A stretch of 64,000 bases of DNA from positions 4,716,001-4,780,000 of the forward strand of contig NZ_CP107841.1 in the NCBI RefSeq assembly GCF_036346855.1, in the 5' to 3' direction. Source of the stretch: Streptomyces europaeiscabiei (GTDB taxonomy: Bacteria; Actinomycetota; Actinomycetes; Streptomycetales; Streptomycetaceae). Of this stretch, positions 7,922 to 15,305 are shown piece after piece. Both the position numbers and the translations under genes were made by a program. The stretch's first letter is position 1. The number at the start of each line of letters is the position of its first letter. The notes under the pieces are model-generated. The model was not told the DNA's origin. It saw only the letters and a list, made by a program, of their open reading frames with translations, and ran no database searches.

Positions 7922-10564
7922 ATGAGCACCGAGGAGCACATCCCCACGGAGGCGGCGCCTGCCGGTGGGGCCCCCCGTTCGCTGGCGGAGGCGCTGCGCG
8001 GGCGGGACGACCGTTCGCTCGCCGTGCTGCTCCGGGCACGGCCGGACCTCATCACCCCCGTGCCGACGGACCTGACCCAGCTGGCGACCCGGGCCGGGAC
8101 ACGCGCGTCGGTCGTGCGGGCTCTGGAGCGCCTGGACCGGTTCGCCCTGCAGACGGCGCAGGCCCTGGCCGTGGCGGCCGACCCGGCGTCGTACGCCGAA
8201 CTCGCGTCCCTGCTGGCCGGCGACGAGGGGGACCCCGCCGTCGCCACCGCGCTGCCCCACGCGCTCGGCTCCCTGCGCGACCAGGCCCTCGTGTGGGGCC
8301 CCGACGACCGCCTCCGCCTCGTCCGCACGGCCCGTGAGCTGCTCGCCCCCTCGCCGCAGCATCCCTCCCCCACCGGTCTCGGCCCGACCGTCGCGGAGGC
8401 CACGGCGGGCATGTCGCCGGGGCGGGTGCAGGAGATCGTGGCGGAGGCCGGTCTGGCGAGCACCCACGACTCGGTGTCGGCCGTCACCGGTCTCAGCGGG
8501 CTCTTCACCGACCGTCGCCGCATGGCCACGCTCCTCGCCTCCGCGCCCCCCGAGTCCCTCGACGTCCTGACCCGCCTGGTGTGGGGTCCGCCGTACGGCC
8601 AGGTCACCGCGAAACCGGCGGCCCATCTGCGGTGGCTGCTGGACCGGGGCCTGCTCCTGCCGACCGCCCCCGGCACGGTCGTCATCCCCCGCGAGGTCGC
8701 CCTGCATCTGCGGGCGGGCCGGGCGCACCGGGAGGTCCAGCCGGTACCGCCGCCCGTCGAGGCGACGGCCGCACACCGTCCACAGGTTGTGGACGCGACG
8801 GCGGCCGGCCAGGCGTACACCGCGCTGGCGACCATGGAGGAGCTGCTGAAGGACTGGGACGAGGGCGGGCCGGGCGTCCTGCGCGCGGGCGGGCTCAGCG
8901 TGCGGGACCTGAAACGGACCGCCGTGGCCCTCGACCTGCCCGAACCCGCCGCCGCGTTCTGGGTCGAACTCGCCTACGCCGCCGGGCTGCTGGCCTCGGA
9001 CGGCGAGGCCGACGAACGGTACGCCGCCACCCCCGCGTACGACGAGTGGCTGGAGCTGCCCGCCGCCGAGCGCTGGGCGCGGCTCGTCACGGCCTGGCTG
9101 ACGGCGACCCGTACGCCGGGCGTGATCGGTGAACGGGACGCCAAGGACCGTACGTTGTCGGCGCTGGGCCCGGGGCTGGACCGGTCGGCCGCGCCCGAGG
9201 TGCGCCACCGGGTCCTCGCGCTGCTCGCCGGGCTCCCCGAGGGCACCTCGGCCACCCCCGACTCCGTACTGGCCCGCCTCCACTGGGAACGCCCCACCCG
9301 CGGCGCCCAGCAGTCCTCACCGCCCCAGCAGCCACCCGCAGCGCACGCGCAGTCCGCGCAGCCGTCCCGTCAGGGCGAGGACCTGCGCGCCCGGATCGCC
9401 CGGTGGACGCTCTCCGAGGCCGAGTCGCTCGGCGTCACCGGGCGCGGCGCGCTGTCCTCGCACGGCCGCGAGCTCCTCGGCTTCCCTCACGAGGCCGCGG
9501 CCACCGCCGACCTGCCGGAGACCCCCGGCGACAAGCTCCCCGCCCATCACGTGCCCCTGCCGCACCCTTCCGCACCCGCCCCTTCCTCCTCCCCCGACTC
9601 CGTCGCCGAGCAGGCCGCGGCCGCCTCCCGGGCCGCGCGGCTGCTCGCGCCGCTGCTGCCCGAGCCGCTGGACCACGTGCTGCTGCAGGCGGACCTGACG
9701 GCCGTCGCGCCCGGCCCGCTGAAGCGGCCGCTGGCCGACACGCTGGGCGTCCTGGCGGACGTGGAGTCGAAGGGTGGCGCGACGGTGTACCGGTTCACGC
9801 CGGGGTCGGTACGCCGGGCGCTGGACGCGGGCAGGAGCGCGTCCGACCTGCACGACTTCCTGACCGCCCACTCCCGTACGCCGGTCCCGCAGCCGCTCGC
9901 GTATCTGATCGACGACGTGGCCAGGCGCCACGGCCATCTGCGGATCGGCGCGGCGTCGGCGTACGTGCGCTGCGACGACGACGGGATGCTCAGCGAGATC
10001 CTCGCCGACAAGCGGTCACAGGGGCTCGGGCTGCGGCGTCTGGCGCCCACCGTCCTCGCCGCGCAGGCGGACCCGGCGACCCTGCTCGACGGGCTGCGGG
10101 CGATGGGTTTCGCGCCGGCCGCCGAGTCCGCGGAGGGCGACGTCCTGATCACCCGGGCCCACGCCCACCGCACCCCGCCCCGCACGGCCCCGGAGCCCGT
10201 TCCGGACGGCCCTCCGGCGCCGGACGACACGCTGCTGGGCGCCGCGATCCGCGCCATCCGCGCCGGTGACCTCGCCACCACCACACCCCGCAGGACGACG
10301 CCCGGGGATCCGGCCCCGTCCGGTGCCCTGCCCCGCACCGGCTCCGCCGAGACCCTCGCGACGATGCAGGCCGCGGTCCTCACCGGCGAGGCCCTGTGGA
10401 TCGGCTACGTCAACGCCGAGGGCTCCGCCAGCCAGCGCGTCATCGCCCCGGTCCGGGTCGAGGGCGGCTTCGTGACGGCGTACGACCACACGGCGGACGA
10501 GGTACGGACGTTCCCGCTGCACCGGATCACGGGCGTCGCGGAACTCGCGGACGACCCGTCCTGA
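7922..10564 (+). CDS. Helicase_C_3 / WYL-like protein, XPB partner
   Basis: An 880-residue cytoplasmic protein with no Walker motifs. The N-terminal half is helical and winged-helix-like (AEALRGRDDRSLAVLLRARP; a TRLVWGPPYGQ segment). The region after about residue 530 matches the family databases call Helicase_C_3 or XPB/Ssl2-like helicase N-terminal domain, with LPEPLDHVLLQADLTAVAPG and YRFTPGSVRRALDAG. The last 60 residues (LWIGYVNAEGSASQRVIAPV, then FPLHRITGV) resemble a WYL ligand-binding module. It is close to an XPB-type helicase gene. As I recall, mycobacteria keep the same pair side by side (Rv0862c/Rv0861c), so a joint role in DNA repair or remodelling is inferred. A proline/glutamine-rich linker lies near residues 460-490. 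Confidence 0.75.
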   Translation: MSTEEHIPTEAAPAGGAPRSLAEALRGRDDRSLAVLLRARPDLITPVPTDLTQLATRAGTRASVVRALERLDRFALQTAQALAVAADPASYAELASLLAGDEGDPAVATALPHALGSLRDQALVWGPDDRLRLVRTARELLAPSPQHPSPTGLGPTVAEATAGMSPGRVQEIVAEAGLASTHDSVSAVTGLSGLFTDRRRMATLLASAPPESLDVLTRLVWGPPYGQVTAKPAAHLRWLLDRGLLLPTAPGTVVIPREVALHLRAGRAHREVQPVPPPVEATAAHRPQVVDATAAGQAYTALATMEELLKDWDEGGPGVLRAGGLSVRDLKRTAVALDLPEPAAAFWVELAYAAGLLASDGEADERYAATPAYDEWLELPAAERWARLVTAWLTATRTPGVIGERDAKDRTLSALGPGLDRSAAPEVRHRVLALLAGLPEGTSATPDSVLARLHWERPTRGAQQSSPPQQPPAAHAQSAQPSRQGEDLRARIARWTLSEAESLGVTGRGALSSHGRELLGFPHEAAATADLPETPGDKLPAHHVPLPHPSAPAPSSSPDSVAEQAAAASRAARLLAPLLPEPLDHVLLQADLTAVAPGPLKRPLADTLGVLADVESKGGATVYRFTPGSVRRALDAGRSASDLHDFLTAHSRTPVPQPLAYLIDDVARRHGHLRIGAASAYVRCDDDGMLSEILADKRSQGLGLRRLAPTVLAAQADPATLLDGLRAMGFAPAAESAEGDVLITRAHAHRTPPRTAPEPVPDGPPAPDDTLLGAAIRAIRAGDLATTTPRRTTPGDPAPSGALPRTGSAETLATMQAAVLTGEALWIGYVNAEGSASQRVIAPVRVEGGFVTAYDHTADEVRTFPLHRITGVAELADDPS

Positions 10565-10753
10565 ACAAGTGGATCAAGCCGCTTCCCACCCCTCACCCGT
10601 TCGGGTGCATGGGGGCGTTCATGCAGGCCATACCCGCTTTTCCCTCTCACGAGCGATGAAGGGGCGCCCCGCGCATCCCGCCCGGTGACGCGGGGCAGCC
10701 ACCCTGTGTCCGATCGAGATCGACCCCTGCGCTCGAAAGGCCCACACGTACGC

Positions 10754-10927
10754 ATGCGCCCCCTCGTCACGCTCGTCTCCGCCGTCGCCGCCGTCGCCCT
10801 GATGGGCGTGCTCGCCTCCCCGGCCGCGGCCAACCCGCCCCTGCCCCTTCCCGAACTCGGCACGCTGGTGGGTGAGGGCATCGGCGTGGAGGGGCCGTTG
10901 ATCCAGAACGTCAGCCTGCTGAAGTAG
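10754..10927 (+). CDS. Small secreted peptide
   Basis: A 57-residue ORF from ATG 10754. MRPLVTLVSAVAAVALMGVL followed by ASPAAANPP is a convincing signal peptide with an AxA cleavage site, leaving a mature peptide of about 30 residues (PPLPLPELGTLVGEGIG and onward). A GAAAGG site lies 13 bases upstream. Its last 17 bases overlap the end of the convergent YqhA-IstB gene. I do not recognise a family. A longer in-frame start at 10685 would put 23 charged residues before the signal and is less likely. Confidence 0.55.
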   Translation: MRPLVTLVSAVAAVALMGVLASPAAANPPLPLPELGTLVGEGIGVEGPLIQNVSLLK

Positions 10928-12389
10928 TGCGGCGCAGCCGGTAGCTGTCCCCTTCGAGGCGGACGATCTCGGCGTGGTGCGCGAGGCGGTCGACCATCGC
11001 CGGGGCGGCCCCGCCGAAGATCTCCTCCCAGCGGCCGAGCGGGCGGTCGCTGGTCACGATCAGCGAGGCCCGCTCGTAGCGGTGCGCGATCAGCTGGAAG
11101 ACGAGCCGAGCGGTGTCCGTGTCGAAGGGGAGGTAGCCGACCTCGTCGACGATCAGCAGGGGGCAGGCGTCGAGCGCGGACAGCTCCTCGGCCAGCCTGC
11201 CCTCGGCCCGCGCCCCGGCCAGCCGCGCGGCCCACTCCGTGGCGGTCGCGAACAGCACCCGGTGCCCGGCCTGGCAGGCCCGTACGCCGAGCCCGATCGC
11301 CAGATGCGTCTTGCCGGTGCCGGGGGCGCCGACGAACACCACGTTCCGTCCGGCGGCCACGAAGTCCAGCGTTCCGAGCCGTGCCAGCAGCCGCCGGTCG
11401 AAGGAGCGCGGGTGGCCCGCGTCGAACTCCTCCAGCAGCTTCCGCGCCGGGAACCCGGCCGCCCGCACCCGCCCCTCGACCCCGAGCCCGGCCTCGGCCC
11501 CGTGCGGCGGGCGCCGGGCCTCGTGGATCGTGTAGTTCTCGTACGAGGTCGCCTGGGCCGGGATCGGCAGCGGCGCACGAACGGGAAAGGGGGCGGCAGC
11601 GGGCCCGTGCGGCCGGTCCGGTGCCGTCGGATGGGCCGGTCCTGTCGGTTCCACCGGTTCCCTCGGTTCGTTCGGTTCGTTCGGTTCGTTCGGTTCGTTC
11701 GGTTCGTTCGTGGGTTCCGTCGGCGTCCACGAGGCCCTCGGTGGCCTCGGGTCGTCGGGCGGGCCGTGGTGGGAACCGTGCCCCTTGTCCTCGCGCAGCA
11801 TCGGTCCCGACATGTACGCCAGGAGCACCGCCGAGGCGATGAACGCCATGTGGATCACCGTGCCCCACAGCAGCGCGTGGTGCGAGGTGTGGTGGACGTC
11901 CACGAACATCTGGAGCAGGTGGACGGAGGAGATGCCCACGATGGCGGTGGCAAGCTTCACCTTCAGCACGTTGGAATTGACGTGCGAGAGCCATTCGGGC
12001 TGGTCACGGTGGCCCTGGAGACCGATGCGGGAGACGAAGGTCTCGTAGCCGCCGACGATCGTCATGATCAACAGGTTGGCGATCATGACGACGTCGACCA
12101 GCTTGAGCACGGCGAGCATCACGTACGTCTCGGTGGCGCTCCCGCTCACGCACCGGACGATTAACGTCCACAGCTCGTTGAAGAACTTGTAGACGTACAC
12201 CCCCTGTGCCGCGACCAGACCGAAGTACAGCGGCGCCTGGAGCCAGCGGGTGGCGAACAGGGCGTAGCCGAGCGTGGTGCCCTGCGGGGAGGCGGACGGG
12301 ATGACCGGATCGGCGGGGTCGGCCGGGGTGAGTGGCTGCACGGTTCGCCATTCTTCGGAACCATTGCCGCAAATCTGAATTCCCGCCAC
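10911..12389 (-). CDS. YqhA-family membrane protein fused to IstB-like ATPase
   Basis: A 492-residue fusion. Residues 39-200 match the YqhA/UPF0114 membrane family, with hydrophobic helices around WLQAPLYFGLVAAQGVYVYK, MIANLLIMTIVGGYETFVSR and LLWGTVIHMAFIASAVLLAYM. Residues 225-250 are a low-complexity linker of NEP units encoded by five copies of a 9-base repeat (11665-11709). Residues 280-492 are an IstB/DnaC-type AAA+ ATPase with Walker A GAPGTGKT at 354-361 and Walker B LLIVDEVGYLPF at 411-422. IstB normally assists the IS21 transposase IstA, and no IstA is present here. The GTG start at 12389 lacks a clear ribosome site; GTG 12341 is an alternative. No frameshift is visible across the junction. 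The function of the fusion is unknown. Confidence 0.75.
   Translation of the reverse strand: MAGIQICGNGSEEWRTVQPLTPADPADPVIPSASPQGTTLGYALFATRWLQAPLYFGLVAAQGVYVYKFFNELWTLIVRCVSGSATETYVMLAVLKLVDVVMIANLLIMTIVGGYETFVSRIGLQGHRDQPEWLSHVNSNVLKVKLATAIVGISSVHLLQMFVDVHHTSHHALLWGTVIHMAFIASAVLLAYMSGPMLREDKGHGSHHGPPDDPRPPRASWTPTEPTNEPNEPNEPNEPNEPREPVEPTGPAHPTAPDRPHGPAAAPFPVRAPLPIPAQATSYENYTIHEARRPPHGAEAGLGVEGRVRAAGFPARKLLEEFDAGHPRSFDRRLLARLGTLDFVAAGRNVVFVGAPGTGKTHLAIGLGVRACQAGHRVLFATATEWAARLAGARAEGRLAEELSALDACPLLIVDEVGYLPFDTDTARLVFQLIAHRYERASLIVTSDRPLGRWEEIFGGAAPAMVDRLAHHAEIVRLEGDSYRLRRTTSAG
11665..11709. repeat. Tandem 9-bp repeat GGTTCGTTC x5
   Basis: Five exact copies of GGTTCGTTC lie inside the linker between the YqhA and IstB parts of the minus-strand fusion gene and encode NEP units. 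Because the unit is three codons, copy-number changes would alter linker length without shifting the frame. Confidence 0.95.
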
Positions 12390-12580
12390 TCAGGGGAATG
12401 AATAGACATTCAATAGCACTGGTGAAGGTGGGCGGGATCGCACACGCGAGCCCGCCGGAGGAGCCGAATGATCAGGCACACTGGACGTTTGGCCGAAGCG
12501 CCGAAGAGCCCACGACGACCTGGGGACGTTCTCAACGCCTCCTCACTCCGGTCCGGGCCGAATCGAAAGGGTGTCGTGCG

Positions 12581-14224
12581 GTGAATGGTCCCCTCATCGT
12601 CCAGTCCGACAAAACGCTGCTCCTGGAAGTCGGCCACGAGCTGGCCGACGAGTGCCGTCGCGTCATCGCGCCGTTCGCCGAACTGGAGCGGGCGCCCGAG
12701 CACATCCACACCTACCGGGTGACCCCGCTCGGCCTGTGGAACGCGCGGGCCGCCGGGCACGACGCCGAGCAGGTCGTGGACGCGCTGGTGCAGTACAGCC
12801 GTTATCCGGTGCCGCACGCGCTCCTCGTGGACGTCGCCGAGACGATGGACCGCTACGGCCGCCTCACCCTCTCCAAGCACCCGGTCCACGGCCTCGTCCT
12901 CACCACCACCGACCGGCCGGTGCTGGAGGAGATCCTGCGGTCGAAGCGGGTCGCCCCGCTCGTCGGCACCCGGATCGATCCGGACACCGTCGCCGTGCAC
13001 CCCTCCGAGCGCGGGCAGATCAAGCAGACCCTGCTGAGGCTGGGCTGGCCCGCCGAGGACCTCGCCGGATACGTGGACGGCGAGGCCCACCCGATCGAAC
13101 TGGCCGAGGACGGCTGGGCACTGCGCCCGTACCAGAAGCAGGCGGTGGAGAACTTCTGGCACGGCGGCAGCGGGGTCGTCGTGCTGCCCTGTGGTGCCGG
13201 CAAGACGCTGGTCGGGGCCGGGTCCATGGCCCAGGCCAAGTCGACCACCCTCATCCTCGTCACGAACACCGTCTCCGCTCGGCAGTGGAAGCACGAGCTG
13301 GTGAAGCGGACTTCGCTGACCGAGGAGGAGATCGGCGAGTACAGCGGGACGCGGAAGGAGATCCGGCCGGTCACCATCGCCACGTACCAGGTGCTGACGA
13401 CCCGCCGGAAGGGCGTCTACCCGCACCTGGAGCTGTTCGACTCCCGTGACTGGGGTCTCATCGTCTACGACGAGGTGCATCTCCTTCCCGCTCCGGTCTT
13501 CAAGTTCACCGCCGATCTGCAGGCGCGCCGGCGGCTGGGGCTGACGGCGACGCTCGTCCGGGAGGACGGGCGGGAGTCGGACGTGTTCTCCCTCATCGGG
13601 CCCAAGCGGTTCGACGCGCCCTGGAAGGAGATCGAGGCGCAGGGCTACATCGCGCCCGCCGACTGCGTCGAGGTCCGGGTGAACCTGACCGACTCCGAGC
13701 GGCTCGCCTACGCCACCGCCGAGCAGGAGGAGAAGTACCGCTTCTGTTCCACCACCGCGACCAAGCGGAAGGTGGCCGAGGCGCTCGTCCGCCGCTTCGC
13801 GGGGCAGCAGATCCTCGTCATCGGCCAGTACATCGACCAGCTCGACGAACTGGGCGCCCACCTGGACGCGCCGGTGATCAAGGGCGAGACCAGCAACGCG
13901 CAGCGCGAGAAGCTCTTCGACGCGTTCCGGCAGGGCGAGATCAACGTCCTGGTCGTGTCGAAGGTCGCGAACTTCTCCATCGACCTCCCGGAGGCCACGG
14001 TCGCCATCCAGGTCTCCGGCACCTTCGGCTCCCGCCAGGAGGAGGCCCAGCGTCTCGGCCGCGTCCTGCGCCCCAAGTCCGACGGCCACCAGGCCCACTT
14101 CTACTCCGTCGTCGCCCGCGACACCATCGACCAGGACTTCGCCGCCCACCGCCAGCGCTTCCTCGCCGAACAGGGCTACGCCTACCGGATCATGGACGCG
14201 GACGAGCTGCTGACGGAGGGCTGA
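12581..14224 (+). CDS. XPB/Ssl2-type DNA repair helicase
   Basis: A 547-residue superfamily 2 helicase. An N-terminal damage-recognition-like domain (residues 1-175) precedes RecA1 with Walker A PCGAGKT (203-209), motif II DEVH (297-300) and motif III TAT (322-324). RecA2 has motif VI QRLGRVLR (490-497). This matches the bacterial and archaeal relatives of eukaryotic XPB/ERCC3, which open DNA in repair or transcription-linked contexts. I chose GTG 12581 because it follows GAAAGG and gives the family N-terminus MNGPLIVQSDKTLLLEVG; a longer frame reaches 12332 but its extra 83 residues look non-coding. The related Helicase_C_3 gene is 2 kb upstream on the same strand. Confidence 0.9.
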   Translation: MNGPLIVQSDKTLLLEVGHELADECRRVIAPFAELERAPEHIHTYRVTPLGLWNARAAGHDAEQVVDALVQYSRYPVPHALLVDVAETMDRYGRLTLSKHPVHGLVLTTTDRPVLEEILRSKRVAPLVGTRIDPDTVAVHPSERGQIKQTLLRLGWPAEDLAGYVDGEAHPIELAEDGWALRPYQKQAVENFWHGGSGVVVLPCGAGKTLVGAGSMAQAKSTTLILVTNTVSARQWKHELVKRTSLTEEEIGEYSGTRKEIRPVTIATYQVLTTRRKGVYPHLELFDSRDWGLIVYDEVHLLPAPVFKFTADLQARRRLGLTATLVREDGRESDVFSLIGPKRFDAPWKEIEAQGYIAPADCVEVRVNLTDSERLAYATAEQEEKYRFCSTTATKRKVAEALVRRFAGQQILVIGQYIDQLDELGAHLDAPVIKGETSNAQREKLFDAFRQGEINVLVVSKVANFSIDLPEATVAIQVSGTFGSRQEEAQRLGRVLRPKSDGHQAHFYSVVARDTIDQDFAAHRQRFLAEQGYAYRIMDADELLTEG

Positions 14225-14313
14225 CGAAGGGCTGAGCAACAGGTCACAGGGGGTGCCCGCGCTCGGTACGCTGAGTCGTACCAGCGCTGAGCAGGGCAAG
14301 GGAGAAGGGCACC

Positions 14314-14598
14314 ATGCCTCACGAGGACATCTACGCGGTGCTGTACACCGAGTCGGCGGCCCGTGACCGCGACCGGCTCGACCCCATGCGCCGGGCTTCC
14401 TTCGACAAGGCGATCGAGCTGCTCGCCCGCGATCCGTACACCGAGCTCTCCCGCACCATAGGAGTGGGCGACCAGGACCGCGAGATCCGGCTCACCTCGC
14501 AGATCGTCGCGGAGTACATGGTCTCCCGCGGTCGCCTGCTCCTGGTGATGCTGCGGATCTTCGACGACACGGACATCCTGCTGCCCGAGGAAGGCTGA
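14314..14598 (+). CDS. RelE/ParE-like small protein (solo)
   Basis: A 94-residue protein (MPHEDIYAVLYTESAARDRD) with the size and pattern of a RelE-superfamily fold: an N-terminal basic helical part (LDPMRRASFDKAIELLARDP) then beta strands (REIRLTSQIVAEYMVSRGRLLLVMLRIFDD). In toxin-antitoxin loci such proteins cleave mRNA on the ribosome. No antitoxin gene is adjacent: upstream is the helicase and downstream a small ORF on the other strand. A toxin role is therefore doubtful and the name is structural inference only. A GGGAGAAGGG site precedes ATG 14314. It may be co-transcribed with the helicase 90 bases upstream. Confidence 0.6.
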   Translation: MPHEDIYAVLYTESAARDRDRLDPMRRASFDKAIELLARDPYTELSRTIGVGDQDREIRLTSQIVAEYMVSRGRLLLVMLRIFDDTDILLPEEG

Positions 14599-14693
14599 GG
14601 CCGCCGACGAGGGCGGAGAAGGGCTGAGCGGCAGGAGTGATCGCCCCGTGGGCCGGCCCGGGGCTCAGCGGCGTACGCCAGGTGGGCGGGGCC

Positions 14694-14891
14694 TCACCGG
14701 CGGCGTATGCCCGCTTCCTCCGCGTACTCGCCGAGGACGATCACGCCGAAGGCGGCGCTCGCGAAGACCTTGACGGCGCGGAGGGCGTCGCCGAGGCGGT
14801 GGCGGTTGTGGTGGTCGTCGAGGCCGGTCGCGCCGGACGGCGGACCGGGTCGGCCGGAGGCCGATGCTGGGATGAACGTCGCTGCACTCAT
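14694..14891 (-). CDS. Small conserved hypothetical protein
   Basis: A 65-residue ORF from ATG 14891, preceded by GGAG. The N-terminus is a variable proline/glycine/histidine-rich stretch. The C-terminal half (LGDALRAVKVFASAAFGVIV then LGEYAEEAGIRRR) contains one hydrophobic helix and ends in a basic cluster. I recall similar short proteins in other Streptomyces ending in EYAEEAG and an arginine cluster, which is the main reason to call it real. The function is unknown; it may be membrane-associated. The opposite strand carries a longer frame without family resemblance. Confidence 0.5.
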   Translation of the reverse strand: MSAATFIPASASGRPGPPSGATGLDDHHNRHRLGDALRAVKVFASAAFGVIVLGEYAEEAGIRRR

Positions 14892-15305
14892 GACTCCATG
14901 GTGGAACGTCCGCCTTTGGATTACGTCGGTCTACGGAGTGAACCCGCTGAGCCCCCGGCTCACCCTCAGGTGTCGCCCACCCCTAGTACCCGCGAAGTAC
15001 AGACCCCCTAGGGGTACGGCGAGGGCAGATCAGGGGCCCACCAGGCCGACGAGCACGCGGCCCGTGGAGCCCGGCCCGTCGCAATCGGTCCGTGGAGCCC
15101 GGCCCGAGGACATCTGTCCGTGGAAATCGGTTGGCCTACGCCCCCTCCCCTCACCTACACTCTCCGCTCTTGCCCGCCTCCCGTTCGTGGAGCGCCGCCG
15201 TCCGGACGGAAACCGGTCGGCCACCGCCACTAGTGCCGCGGCACTAGGCAGCACCCGCTCTCAGGCAGACCCCCACAGGTCCCGTAGGCCACCGGAGGCA
15301 CCCCC
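14892..15305. other. Divergent intergenic region upstream of helR
   Basis: A 414-base gap between the small minus-strand gene and helR. It holds a palindrome CCCCTAGGGG (15005-15014), a direct repeat of 17 bases at 15062-15078 and 15090-15106, and an 18-base perfect palindrome at 15230-15247 listed separately. The helR ribosome site GGAGG is at 15294-15298. No coding frame is credible. Confidence 0.6.
15230..15247. promoter_or_regulatory. Perfect 18-bp palindrome upstream of helR
   Basis: CTAGTGCCGCGGCACTAG is a perfect inverted repeat that ends 58 bases before the helR start codon. Rifamycin-inducible genes including helR are known to carry a palindromic rifamycin-associated element in this position. 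I cannot confirm from memory that this exact sequence matches that element, so it is a candidate operator only. Confidence 0.55.

Noticed and set aside
14314..14598. Complete toxin-antitoxin locus
   Set aside because: There is a RelE-like frame but no antitoxin-sized partner on the same strand next to it.
14637..15011. Plus-strand ORF opposite the small minus-strand gene
   Set aside because: No ribosome site, no family pattern, and it covers the likely divergent promoter.
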